Shown here: piece by piece, positions 26,688 through 34,088 of the stretch
Layout: the number at the start of each line of letters is the position of its first letter
Numbering within the stretch: position 1 is the stretch's first letter
Source: Chitinophagales bacterium
Lineage (GTDB): Bacteria; Bacteroidota; Bacteroidia; Chitinophagales; UBA2359
Length of the DNA stretch: 54,936 nucleotides
Reading direction: 5' to 3'
NCBI GenBank assembly: GCA_016787295.1
Contig: JAEUUX010000176.1
Span: forward strand, 1 to 54,936
Notes under the pieces: generated by a model
What the model was told of the DNA's origin: nothing
The model's database searches: none
What the model saw: only the letters and a program-made list of their open reading frames with translations
Program-made: the position numbers and the translations under genes

Positions 26688-27665
26688 TTATGCAAATCCT
26701 TCTCGTGCTAAGTTATGGATATGGATAATGCCTTCGTATTGTTGGTGTTCGTTGATAATAATGACTTGCGTAATTTTTCGGTTTCTCATGAGTTGCCACG
26801 CTTCGATAGCTAATGTTCCTTTGGGTAAGGTGTGTGGGTTTGGGGTCATAAGAGCAGTAGCGTCTAACTCGCGAATATTTTTTGAGGAGTGCAACAAAGC
26901 TCGTCGCAGGTCGCCATCAGTGATAATACCCAAAACTTGTTGGTGGTTATCAACAACAACTGTTGCTCCCAAGAGATGTTGAGTAATGTTCAATACTACT
27001 TCGTTAAAATCGGCATTGGGTAGGATTTGTGGTTTATCGTTTAGGCGATAAATTTCGTCTACGGTAAGATACAGTTGTTTGCCAAGTGCGCCGCCGGGGT
27101 GAAAACGTGCGAAATCGTCAGAACTAAATCCGCGTTGTTCTAACAAAGCAACAGCCAGCATGTCACCAACTACCATCTGTAGGGTGGTGCTGGTGGTGGG
27201 GGCTAAGTTGTGGGGGCAGGCTTCTTGTTTTATAGGGGTGTGTAGGACAAAGTCGGCATGAAACGCTAAGTAGGAGTTATTATTGGCAGTAAGGGCAATG
27301 ATGGGAATAGTTCTGTTTTTGAGTAAGGGGAGGAGGGTTTTGATTTCGGGAGTTTCACCGCTTTTGGAAATACACAATACGCTATCTTGATCAGTAATCA
27401 TGCCTAAGTCACCATGAATGGCATCGGCGGCGTGCATAAATAAAGCAGGTGTGCCTGTGGAATTGAAAGTAGCCACCATTTTTTGTGCGATAATGGCGCT
27501 TTTACCAATACCTGTGACAACAATTCTCCCTTTGTTGTACCATAAATGGTTGACTACTAGTGTAAAGTCGTCGGAAATGGTTTGTTGTAATTGATACAAG
27601 GCATCAATGGCGATTTGAAGCGTGTTGCGTGCTGACTGGATAATAGCAGGTGTCTCTATATTCAT
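26688..27665 (-). CDS. kdsD: D-arabinose 5-phosphate isomerase (KdsD/KpsF/GutQ family)
   Basis: Interconverts ribulose 5-phosphate and arabinose 5-phosphate, the first step toward Kdo for lipopolysaccharide. The 325 residues comprise an N-terminal SIS domain (GIGKSAIIAQKMVATFNSTG about 52-71; SKSGETPE about 105) and two CBS domains (about 205-325). The start codon overlaps the rpiB stop by 4 bases (ATGA), so the two sugar-phosphate isomerases are translationally coupled. Confidence 0.94.
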   Translation of the reverse strand: MNIETPAIIQSARNTLQIAIDALYQLQQTISDDFTLVVNHLWYNKGRIVVTGIGKSAIIAQKMVATFNSTGTPALFMHAADAIHGDLGMITDQDSVLCISKSGETPEIKTLLPLLKNRTIPIIALTANNNSYLAFHADFVLHTPIKQEACPHNLAPTTSTTLQMVVGDMLAVALLEQRGFSSDDFARFHPGGALGKQLYLTVDEIYRLNDKPQILPNADFNEVVLNITQHLLGATVVVDNHQQVLGIITDGDLRRALLHSSKNIRELDATALMTPNPHTLPKGTLAIEAWQLMRNRKITQVIIINEHQQYEGIIHIHNLAREGFA

Positions 27666-28102
27666 TTTGTATAACAGCTAATTTTAGCTACTCTTTGAGC
27701 ATGTCGTCCACCCTCGAAAGGGGTATTTAGGAATATATCTACCATTTTGAAGGCAGTTTCTGTGGTGACAAATCGGGCGGGGATACAAAGTATATTGGCA
27801 TCATTGTGTTGTCGGGCTAAGGTGGCTATTTCTTCTTGCCAACACAAAGCGGCTCTAATGGTAGCATGTTTATTGGCAGTAATAGCCACACCATTGGCGC
27901 TACCACACAATAAAATTCCTTTGTCGTATTGTCCTGTGGCAACAGCATCGGCAACCAAATGGGCAAAATCGGGATAGTCTACCGATTCGGGGCTATATGT
28001 ACCAAAGTCTTGGCAAATATATGTGGAATTGTTTTGTAGATAATTGACAAGAATTGTTTTTAGATCAAACCCAGCATGGTCAGACCCTATTGCGATGTTC
28101 AT
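27662..28102 (-). CDS. rpiB: Ribose 5-phosphate isomerase B
   Basis: Converts ribose 5-phosphate to ribulose 5-phosphate, the substrate of the coupled KdsD downstream. The 146 residues show IGSDHAGFDLK at the N-terminus, the active-site Cys in LLCGSANGVAITANK (about 66-80) and the phosphate-binding RH region (GGRHAQRVAKI) near the end. The length and motifs fit the RpiB/LacA/LacB family. Coupling by ATGA overlap with kdsD supports a joint role in supplying arabinose 5-phosphate. Confidence 0.95.
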   Translation of the reverse strand: MNIAIGSDHAGFDLKTILVNYLQNNSTYICQDFGTYSPESVDYPDFAHLVADAVATGQYDKGILLCGSANGVAITANKHATIRAALCWQEEIATLARQHNDANILCIPARFVTTETAFKMVDIFLNTPFEGGRHAQRVAKISCYTK

Positions 28103-28135
28103 AATTTGGATAAAATGGATATAGATGAGATAATT

Positions 28136-29191
28136 TTAGGCTTTTATAATGCTATTTTCAACCAAAACTTGGCGCACTTTTTCAGGTGTGATGTTTTGTA
28201 CTGCTGCAATATCCTCTATGGATAGACGGATTTTTTGATAGAGGTTAATTATAGTAAAACATTCTTGCTCTACCTTAGCTTCGGCTTCTGCTTTTGCTGT
28301 TTTTGCTTCGGCTTCTGCTTTTGCTGCTTTTGCTTCGGCTGCTGCTTTTGCTGCTTTTGCTTCGGCTGCTTCTTTCTTTGCCTTTTGAGTTTCGGCTTCT
28401 ATGGTTGTACCAAAAATTACTTGTGTTTGCCAATTCACAAAGTCTATGGTATCTTGGCTGAATTTGTGTTTTTCAAACATACCTGATTGCAATTTAGGTT
28501 GTAAAAGATAGTTGTTAAATAGTTTTTTTAAAGAATCGGAAAGGGTCATCAAATCGTAGATAAACAACAACAAATTTGATGTTTTTTGGTGTGAATAACC
28601 GCGTTGTTGTGCCAACTCAAACAGTTTTTCTTTGAAAGACAAACGTTCTGTTTGTTCTGCTTTGGTGTGCAAAACATAATAGTTAGCCAATACAAAAAGA
28701 GCAAAAGGATTTGGATTATCCAATAATTCTTGCTCAATTTGTTTAATAACCCTATAGGTATTGAACCTATAAACCAAACTTGTGCCATAATCTTCTTCTA
28801 TATAATGGTTGTATAGACGCGGTTTTTGTTTGCCGGTATAAATAGCAATGGCTGTTACGCTTTCTTTAAATTTAGAACGAATAAGATGATAGTATTGATA
28901 CATTCGTTCCGAAAAATTACTTTCAGAACTAGTTTGAAATTCAATATGCACCAAAACTAACTTCTTTTTGCCATTTTTGAGATGTACGCGCACCAATTTA
29001 TCCACTATACGTTCTTTATCAGCTTCTTGTATTTGGTTGTATAGTTCTTCTTCGATACACAAAATAGGCTGTGATAAATCGATATCTTGATATAAGTCGG
29101 GAAGAAAAAATGCCAAAAAATCTTCTGCCATTTCTGACACCATTCCTTTCCAATTGTTGTCAAAATCTACTTGATACTTGGATGTTTTCAA
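28136..29191 (-). CDS. Rpn-family PD-(D/E)XK nuclease (transposase_31-like), copy 1
   Basis: 351 residues from a TTG start. Family landmarks: DNNWKGMVSEMAEDFLAFF at the N-terminus, the nuclease core with conserved Asp in DKLVRVHLKNG and the E-x-Q motif in LVHIEFQTSSE, then ERMYQYYHLI. Rpn proteins are cytoplasmic endonucleases that promote recombination and, in E. coli, phage defence. Residues 285-325 are an Ala/Lys/Glu coiled coil encoded by near-repeats of a 36-base-scale unit, and a 30-residue C-terminal helix-turn-helix-like block (IRLSIEDIAAVQNITPEKV) ends the protein. The longer in-frame start at 29242 lies in a 16-bp inverted repeat and is rejected. Paralogue: 49028-50170. Confidence 0.85.
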   Translation of the reverse strand: MKTSKYQVDFDNNWKGMVSEMAEDFLAFFLPDLYQDIDLSQPILCIEEELYNQIQEADKERIVDKLVRVHLKNGKKKLVLVHIEFQTSSESNFSERMYQYYHLIRSKFKESVTAIAIYTGKQKPRLYNHYIEEDYGTSLVYRFNTYRVIKQIEQELLDNPNPFALFVLANYYVLHTKAEQTERLSFKEKLFELAQQRGYSHQKTSNLLLFIYDLMTLSDSLKKLFNNYLLQPKLQSGMFEKHKFSQDTIDFVNWQTQVIFGTTIEAETQKAKKEAAEAKAAKAAAEAKAAKAEAEAKTAKAEAEAKVEQECFTIINLYQKIRLSIEDIAAVQNITPEKVRQVLVENSIIKA

Positions 29192-29221
29192 TAGAGCGAA
29201 AGTTTTTAGATATACGGAGAG

Positions 29222-29277
29222 ATAACAACACCAAACAAGCACATTTCTTTGGTTTTACATCTGTTTGGTGTTGTTAT
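29222..29277 (-). repeat. 16-bp perfect inverted repeat between sucB and Rpn gene
   Basis: Arms at 29222-29237 and 29262-29277 (ATAACAACACCAAACA and its complement) with a 24-nt loop, 13 bases after the E2 stop. There is no T-run on the minus strand, so it may stabilise the mRNA 3' end, act as a weak terminator, or block the upstream start of the Rpn frame. Confidence 0.7.
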
Positions 29278-29290
29278 GGATAAGAAAACA

Positions 29291-30544
29291 TTATATACCT
29301 AAAAACAATTTCATTGGTTCTTCCAACAACTGTTTGATGCGCACCAAAAATGATACCGCTTCTTTACCATCGATGATCCTGTGGTCATAGCTAAGGGCAA
29401 GATACATCATCGGACGAATTTTGACCTCACCTGCGATTGCCATAGGACGCTCCTGAATACTGTGCATACCCAAAATAGCTGTTTGTGGTGGATTAATGAT
29501 AGGTGTTGACAAAAGAGACCCAAAAACACCTCCATTTGTAATGGTGAACGTGCCACCAGTGATGTCTTGCAAACTCAACTGATTGTTACGAGCTTTGGTT
29601 GCTACTTCTTTAATAGCCAACTCTATGTCATGAAGTTGCATAGTTTGCACATCACGGATAATGGGAACAACCAAACCTTTGTCAGTAGAAACGGCTACCG
29701 AAATATCTACATAGTCATGATATTCAATAAAATCTTCATCAGCAATAAAAGCATTAACTGATGGGAATTCTAACAAAGCAGTAGTAGCTGCCTTACAGAA
29801 AAATGACATAAAGCCCAAACCAATACCATGTTTTTTCTCAAAACTTTCTTTATATGTTTTGCGCAACTGCATGATTTCGGTCAAATCCACTTCGTTGAAA
29901 GTGGTGAGCATAGCTGTATGGTTTTTGGCTTCGACGAGGCGTTTGGCGATGGTTTTGCGCAAACGTGTCATCTTTTCGCGTGAATCGGCGCGCTTGTTAC
30001 CCGCATTTTTTTCGACCGATGCAGTAGTTTGAGTAGATGCGGCGGGAGCAGTAGTAGCGGGTGGTGGTGGTGTTTGTTTTTTGCTCTCCAAAAAAGCCAA
30101 AACGTCTTCTTTTGTGATTCTGCCATCAACACCTGTACCTTTAATATCGGCGGCACTCACATTGTTTTCTGCCATAAGTTTAACAGCGGCAGGAGATGGG
30201 TGCCCTTCGGCATACGAAGCGTCTGTGTTTGTTCCTTGTTGATTAACGACAGTTGTTTTTTGCTCAGTGCTGGCAGCAGGTGGTGGGGCGGTTGTAGTGG
30301 TGGCGGCATCGGTGTTGATAGTACAAATGACGCTACCAACTTTAACATCATCGCCCGGATTTGCCAAGAATTGAACAGTACCAGCTACTTCGGAACGTAG
30401 CTCAAAATTCACCTTGTCTGATTCAAATTCGCACAAAAGGTCGTCCATCTTTACGGCAGTTCCATTGCTAACCGCCAAGCTCGATAGCGTCACATCGGTA
30501 ATTGATTCACCAACGCTGGGTACTTTTATTTCTACAATAGCCAT
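29291..30544 (-). CDS. sucB: Dihydrolipoamide succinyltransferase, E2 of 2-oxoglutarate dehydrogenase
   Basis: E2 core enzyme of a 2-oxoacid dehydrogenase complex; transfers the acyl group from lipoamide to CoA. The 417 residues hold one lipoyl domain (Lys44 in [10 protein letters not shown]), an Ala/Pro/Thr linker, a peripheral subunit-binding domain ([14 protein letters not shown], then [17 protein letters not shown], about 118-153), a second linker and the catalytic domain with His388 and Asp392 in SYDHRIIDG. The single lipoyl domain and [14 protein letters not shown] block indicate the succinyl rather than acetyl type. No sucA is within the window. Confidence 0.95.
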   Translation of the reverse strand: MAIVEIKVPSVGESITDVTLSSLAVSNGTAVKMDDLLCEFESDKVNFELRSEVAGTVQFLANPGDDVKVGSVICTINTDAATTTTAPPPAASTEQKTTVVNQQGTNTDASYAEGHPSPAAVKLMAENNVSAADIKGTGVDGRITKEDVLAFLESKKQTPPPPATTAPAASTQTTASVEKNAGNKRADSREKMTRLRKTIAKRLVEAKNHTAMLTTFNEVDLTEIMQLRKTYKESFEKKHGIGLGFMSFFCKAATTALLEFPSVNAFIADEDFIEYHDYVDISVAVSTDKGLVVPIIRDVQTMQLHDIELAIKEVATKARNNQLSLQDITGGTFTITNGGVFGSLLSTPIINPPQTAILGMHSIQERPMAIAGEVKIRPMMYLALSYDHRIIDGKEAVSFLVRIKQLLEEPMKLFLGI

Positions 30545-30632
30545 GTTTTTTTATTATGAATGATGTTGTAAAATATTTGGTGTAAAAAAGATGATAAAGT
30601 AGTTTATTGTTGATAAAAACTAATTGTTATTA

Positions 30633-31237
30633 CTAAATTGTAAAACAATATGATTTAGAACGCCCAAAAGTTGCGATAAATTGGCTATATAATACAATGT
30701 TTCGTCTATATAAACTGTATTTTCTTGCAGCCATAGGAAAATTCCATTCTGTTCCTGTTGTCACAGCTCCATAGAGAACAGCAGGTGAGAAATTTTCTGA
30801 TTTTTCGTTATACAACCGCGCTCCATATAGTTGAGCAATACATTGTGGAATCCCCAACTCTATGTCGTTATCTTTAGCCTCGACTATACAAAAAACAGGG
30901 CGTTCTAACTCAATGCTTTGTTGTGCCTTGGTCAATACAAAATCGCATTCGCCATTCAATCCCAAATGTTTATCACCTTCAATAATCGCCCCTGAATATA
31001 GCGAAAAACTGAAATTATTCTGGTGCAAAAGGTCGGTCAAAATGGGGAAAACAATACCTTCGGAGCGCGATTTTTCGTTGTAATAAGCCAATCGGCGTTT
31101 GGTATTGCGGTGCAACGTTTCCTGTAGCCACTCGCTTGGAGACAAGGCGGCAATGTTTGCAAATAAGTTAGTAAGTATTATTTGCGGATTAAATTGCTGG
31201 CAATGCTTTGTAAATTAGTATACTGACTATAAGGCAT
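30633..31237 (-). pseudogene. PD-(D/E)XK-like nuclease domain gene, probably frameshifted
   Basis: A 170-codon frame with no ATG (first possible start is a TTG at 31145). It includes LNGECDFVLTKAQ and PVFCIVEAKDND (about 62-100), which fit the D...E-x-K core of PD-(D/E)XK nucleases, then GIPQCIAQLYGARLYNE. The same frame continues upstream as QQFNPQIILTNLFANIAALS, while an ATG at 31237 opens another frame (MPYSQYTNLQSIA) that runs into it around 31195-31205. One inserted or lost base would join them into a single protein of about 200 residues. Either the gene is broken or translation starts at the TTG. No partner modification or restriction gene is adjacent. Confidence 0.6.
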
Positions 31238-31267
31238 AATAAGACGATTTTAAATAAACAGTATTAA

Positions 31268-31771
31268 TTATTTTCGTTTATTACGAACTTTATCGCGGCG
31301 TTTGGCAACATGTTCTTTGACAAATGCTACAAATTCGGAATCGTTCATGCTTTCGAAATTAAAGGGCGATTTGCCTTGTTTTTGACGACGTTTGTTGACG
31401 CGTTTAGCCATTTTGGTGCGCAAAAACTCGAGAAAATCGGCATTGCTCATATTGGCAAGATTAGCTTTCAAGGGTGCTTTGCCACGTTTTTGGCGACGTT
31501 TGTTAATGATTTTGGGCAAACGTTCTTTAAGAACAGCCAAAAATTCATCGTCGCTCATTTCGGCTAATTTATTTTTATGTTCCGCCTCCTTGTCATCATC
31601 GTCGTCGTCATCATCGTCATTGTCAGATGTGTTGTCGGCAGATTCATCGTCATCATCGTCATCGAAGTCGAATAAATCATCATCATCTTCTTCTTCGGTG
31701 GGTTTTGCGATGCGTTTTTCGTTTTCCTCGCCAAGTGAGGAATGTAATTGGTCTAATTCATTGATAGACAT
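31268..31771 (-). CDS. Acidic/basic protein with three tandem 30-35 residue repeats
   Basis: 167 residues from ATG at 31771. Residues about 25-60 are almost pure Asp/Glu. Residues 70-167 are strongly basic and consist of three repeats, each starting MS/MN-x-x-EF or DF and ending in a Lys/Arg cluster (MSDDEFLAVLKERLPK, MSNADFLEFLRTKMAK, MNDSEFVAFVKEHVAK, with NKRRQKRGK-like linkers). I do not recognise the repeat; it could be a small helical nucleic-acid-binding unit (the charge pattern is the only ground). The longer in-frame start at 31816 overlaps the -7 box of the promoter at 31814-31846, so it is rejected. It reads as a single gene between two terminator/promoter units. Confidence 0.8.
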   Translation of the reverse strand: MSINELDQLHSSLGEENEKRIAKPTEEEDDDDLFDFDDDDDDESADNTSDNDDDDDDDDDKEAEHKNKLAEMSDDEFLAVLKERLPKIINKRRQKRGKAPLKANLANMSNADFLEFLRTKMAKRVNKRRQKQGKSPFNFESMNDSEFVAFVKEHVAKRRDKVRNKRK

Positions 31772-31813
31772 GACTAATGGATTTTGTTGTTTAGAAAATA
31801 AAAAATATGGGGA

Positions 31814-31846
31814 CAAAGGTACTGAAAAAAATGGAATTTAGGACAA
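31814..31846 (-). promoter_or_regulatory. Promoter of repeat-protein gene (TTG-N22-TACCTTTG)
   Basis: Minus-strand TTG (31844-31846) and TACCTTTG (31814-31821) are 22 bases apart, 43 bases before the ATG at 31771. It separates this gene from the upstream ATPase-DUF4276 transcript. Confidence 0.65.
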
Positions 31847-31917
31847 TATTCGTTGTTTTCTTGCTAAATTTTCCTTACCTTTCATCAGCCGTATCATAAA
31901 AGATAAGTATACAAAAA

Positions 31918-31955
31918 CAGCAAACGACCTAACAGGGCAGTTAGGTCGTTTGCTG
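31918..31955 (-). terminator. Terminator overlapping the end of the DUF4276 gene
   Basis: A perfect 16-bp stem (arms 31918-31933 and 31940-31955) with a 6-nt loop, followed on the minus strand by TTTTTG. The upstream arm includes the last codons and TAA stop of the DUF4276 gene. Confidence 0.9.
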
Positions 31956-32630
31956 TTGGATTAATTGTGTTATGCCTTCGAGCCATTCTCTAAAATGTTT
32001 GCAATGTTCGATAGGGCTTACCAAGTCATCTATACCTGCCAAAGTAACGCCTACACTCACTTTGTTGCTTTCATATTCAGGTATTACTTGGATAATTCGT
32101 TTGGAAGGAGATGTGTGTTTGCCTGTATTAACTAATTCGGGCTTGTTCGAATGTTTTTTAACTATTTCTTGCAACTGTTTGACCGCTTTTGTTTTGTCAG
32201 GATATTCGAGCAACAAATTAGCAGGATTTGCTAAAAGTAATGCTTCAAATTCATGCAATTGGATATACGGAATAAATTTGGGATAGGCAATGTCGTCGAA
32301 CAAGGCTTTTTCTAAGAATACAACTCTTTGATATGCGTCTGTTATTTTCAATGATTCTTCAAATTTAGGAAAATCATTGGGCAAGGCATACAAATCTATC
32401 ATACTAGAAAAATAAGGTTGCCTTTGTTGCTCTTCTTTTATCCACTTTAGCAAATCGTTTTTGAATTTTGCATAATTTATCAAGCCACCACGAGATTTTC
32501 GAGAAGTTGCTACACACCGACTATCTACCGTAATGTTTTTGGTCTTAAAATAATGTTCAGTCAAGACATTTTTGGCAAATTCTCTTTCAGCCTTTCCTTC
32601 AGCAAGAATGTTTAGATGTGTATATGTCAT
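31941..32630 (-). CDS. DUF4276 family protein (TOPRIM-like), partner of the adjacent ATPase
   Basis: 229 residues from the ATG that overlaps the ATPase stop (ATGA). DUF4276 features are visible: HLNILAEGKAEREFAKNVL with the conserved acidic residue at the N-terminus, DLYALPNDFP (D-x-D/N-like site) around 95, IQLHEFEALLLANP around 135 and PSKRI then AGIDDL near the end. The family is predicted to have a TOPRIM-like nuclease fold and is regularly encoded beside RecF/OLD-like ATPases, as here. Cytoplasmic, no membrane segment. Translational coupling fixes the start. A nuclease effector role is inferred from family and context, not shown. Confidence 0.85.
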   Translation of the reverse strand: MTYTHLNILAEGKAEREFAKNVLTEHYFKTKNITVDSRCVATSRKSRGGLINYAKFKNDLLKWIKEEQQRQPYFSSMIDLYALPNDFPKFEESLKITDAYQRVVFLEKALFDDIAYPKFIPYIQLHEFEALLLANPANLLLEYPDKTKAVKQLQEIVKKHSNKPELVNTGKHTSPSKRIIQVIPEYESNKVSVGVTLAGIDDLVSPIEHCKHFREWLEGITQLIQQQTT

Positions 32631-33772
32631 GGTTGCCCTCCTATTACATTTTTCTCCCAAAGTTCACTAAGGCTATAATCTTCTAACCATTGCGCCAAAT
32701 CATTGGCGTTTTTTCGGCTAAAAGTGGTAGCATTAGTGGAAAGTTGGCGTTCAACAACCACAATATTTTCTAACTCAAATTCATCAACTAAACTTGGTGA
32801 TTGAGTAGCGACAATTATTTGCGCGTGCTTGCTTGCTGCCTTTATCATACCGCTAAGATAGGTAATGGCAGAAGGATGTAACCCCAATTCGGGTTCGTCT
32901 AATATGATTACTTTGGGTAACATTTGGGGAGGTTGTAACAATAAAGTAGCCAGACACATAAACCGCAAAGAACCATCAGAAATTTGGTGTGGTCCCAACA
33001 AATAGGTATAATTGGTTTTGTCGTGCCAATTCAGTGAAATATAATTTCTATTCAATTCATCAGGAGACAAATCAAAATCTCCGAATTGTGGCATTGCTTT
33101 TTGAATATAACGCAGTATTTTTTGGTAATAAACATGAGTTTCATTGGCTTCTTTGAGACGATATAAAAAAGCTGCTAAATTGCCCGCATCGTTGTTTAAA
33201 TATCTATTGTCTTCAATATAACATTTGTTCCTAATTCTTGCTTGTAATGAGGTGTCATGAAAATGAAAAACCTTGCAATTTTTGAGCAAATTTAGGATAA
33301 CATTAGCTGTTGTTTTTACTGTTTTTGATTGATTACTCCATTTAATTTGCAACAAATCAGACTCTCTAACGCCTGGATTTAATGTAACAATAAATGGTCT
33401 GTCCGTATCAAGTGTTTTACTTTTATAAGATATTGTTTCTTCGGTGAAAATAAGTTGGTCTCCTGCTGCATAATTTAGTCTAAATTCATAAATATCTTCA
33501 GCACTGTCGTCTGAAAAATTTAAAGTTGCCATTATTTCGCGGGTTTGTTTGGCTCCAAAAAACAAAAAAGTATCTGCAAACCCTCTTTCTGCCACATATT
33601 TTTGCAATGCACCTGTCATAATGTAGTTCAGCATCTCGAAAAAAGATACCAAATTGCTTTTGCCAACACCATTAGCGCCGAGCATAATGGTAATATCGCC
33701 AAATTCTATAGACGTTCCTATGCGGTTGTCAATAGATTTATAGCCTGTAAGATGAATTGATGTTAGTTTCAT
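32627..33772 (-). CDS. AAA (AAA_21/SMC-like) ATPase of a predicted defence pair
   Basis: 381 residues. Walker A is GANGVGKSNLVS (about 33), the ABC-type signature is ISDGSLRF (about 268), Walker B is VIILDEPELGLHP (about 293) with a following ATQSPSLVDEF (about 325) His/Ser switch region. There is a helical insertion between (about 60-260). This is the single-domain overcoming-lysogenization/RecF-like class that lacks a C-terminal TOPRIM; here the TOPRIM-like function would be supplied by the coupled DUF4276 protein. The pair is arranged like PARIS (ATPase + TOPRIM protein) and other two-gene defence systems. It lies between tRNA-Val and the repeat-protein gene. Confidence 0.88.
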   Translation of the reverse strand: MKLTSIHLTGYKSIDNRIGTSIEFGDITIMLGANGVGKSNLVSFFEMLNYIMTGALQKYVAERGFADTFLFFGAKQTREIMATLNFSDDSAEDIYEFRLNYAAGDQLIFTEETISYKSKTLDTDRPFIVTLNPGVRESDLLQIKWSNQSKTVKTTANVILNLLKNCKVFHFHDTSLQARIRNKCYIEDNRYLNNDAGNLAAFLYRLKEANETHVYYQKILRYIQKAMPQFGDFDLSPDELNRNYISLNWHDKTNYTYLLGPHQISDGSLRFMCLATLLLQPPQMLPKVIILDEPELGLHPSAITYLSGMIKAASKHAQIIVATQSPSLVDEFELENIVVVERQLSTNATTFSRKNANDLAQWLEDYSLSELWEKNVIGGQP

Positions 33773-33829
33773 GCTTATTGTTTTATTAGTGACAAATGCC
33801 TTGTCTATCTATAATTTATTAAAAAACAA

Positions 33830-33870
33830 AAAATACATAACGAACTGATAGACAGAAAGTTATGTATTTT
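33830..33870 (-). terminator. Terminator after tRNA-Val
   Basis: A 12-bp stem (AAATACATAAC / GTTATGTATTT) with a 17-nt loop and T-runs on both outer sides; downstream of the tRNA on the minus strand it is followed by TTTTTTGTTTTTT. Confidence 0.85.
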
Positions 33871-33934
33871 TTTGAGATGGTTGTATTTTGTAATTCAAAA
33901 ATAATTACTGCCCAAAACGCTGTGGCAAGCAACA

Positions 33935-34012
33935 TGGTGAGTTGTACGGGGTTCGAACCTGTGACCTCTACCCTGTCAAGGTAGCGCTCTAAACCAGCTG
34001 AGCTAACAACTC
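33935..34012 (-). tRNA. tRNA-Val (anticodon GAC), CCA encoded
   Basis: Minus-strand acceptor GAGTTGT pairs with ACAACTC; the anticodon stem is CTACC/GGTAG around the loop TTGACAG, giving GAC; the T-arm carries AGGTTCGAACC. The 3' ACCA follows directly, so CCA is genomically encoded, unlike the tRNA-Leu at 20275. It sits between an rRNA methyltransferase gene and the accessory patch. Confidence 0.95.
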
Positions 34013-34055
34013 TTTTTAGCAAAGCTACGATAGGATAGCTTTGGCTAATGCGGTG

Positions 34056-34063
34056 CAAAGATA
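34056..34063 (-). promoter_or_regulatory. -7 box TATCTTTG for tRNA-Val
   Basis: TATCTTTG on the minus strand, 43 bases before the tRNA 5' end, just past the methyltransferase stop. No clear TTG at the expected distance. Confidence 0.5.
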
Positions 34064-34088
34064 CGGCTTTTTTTCCGAAATTTGCGCC

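Noticed and set aside
31941-32660. Longer DUF4276 frame starting at 32660
   Set aside because: The ATG at 32630 forms an ATGA overlap with the ATPase stop and begins the conserved sequence; the extra ten residues are unconserved.
30600-33940. Integrated element at tRNA-Val with direct-repeat attachment sites
   Set aside because: No copy of the tRNA 3' end is seen at the far side of the patch and there is no integrase; a larger element extending outside the window cannot be excluded.
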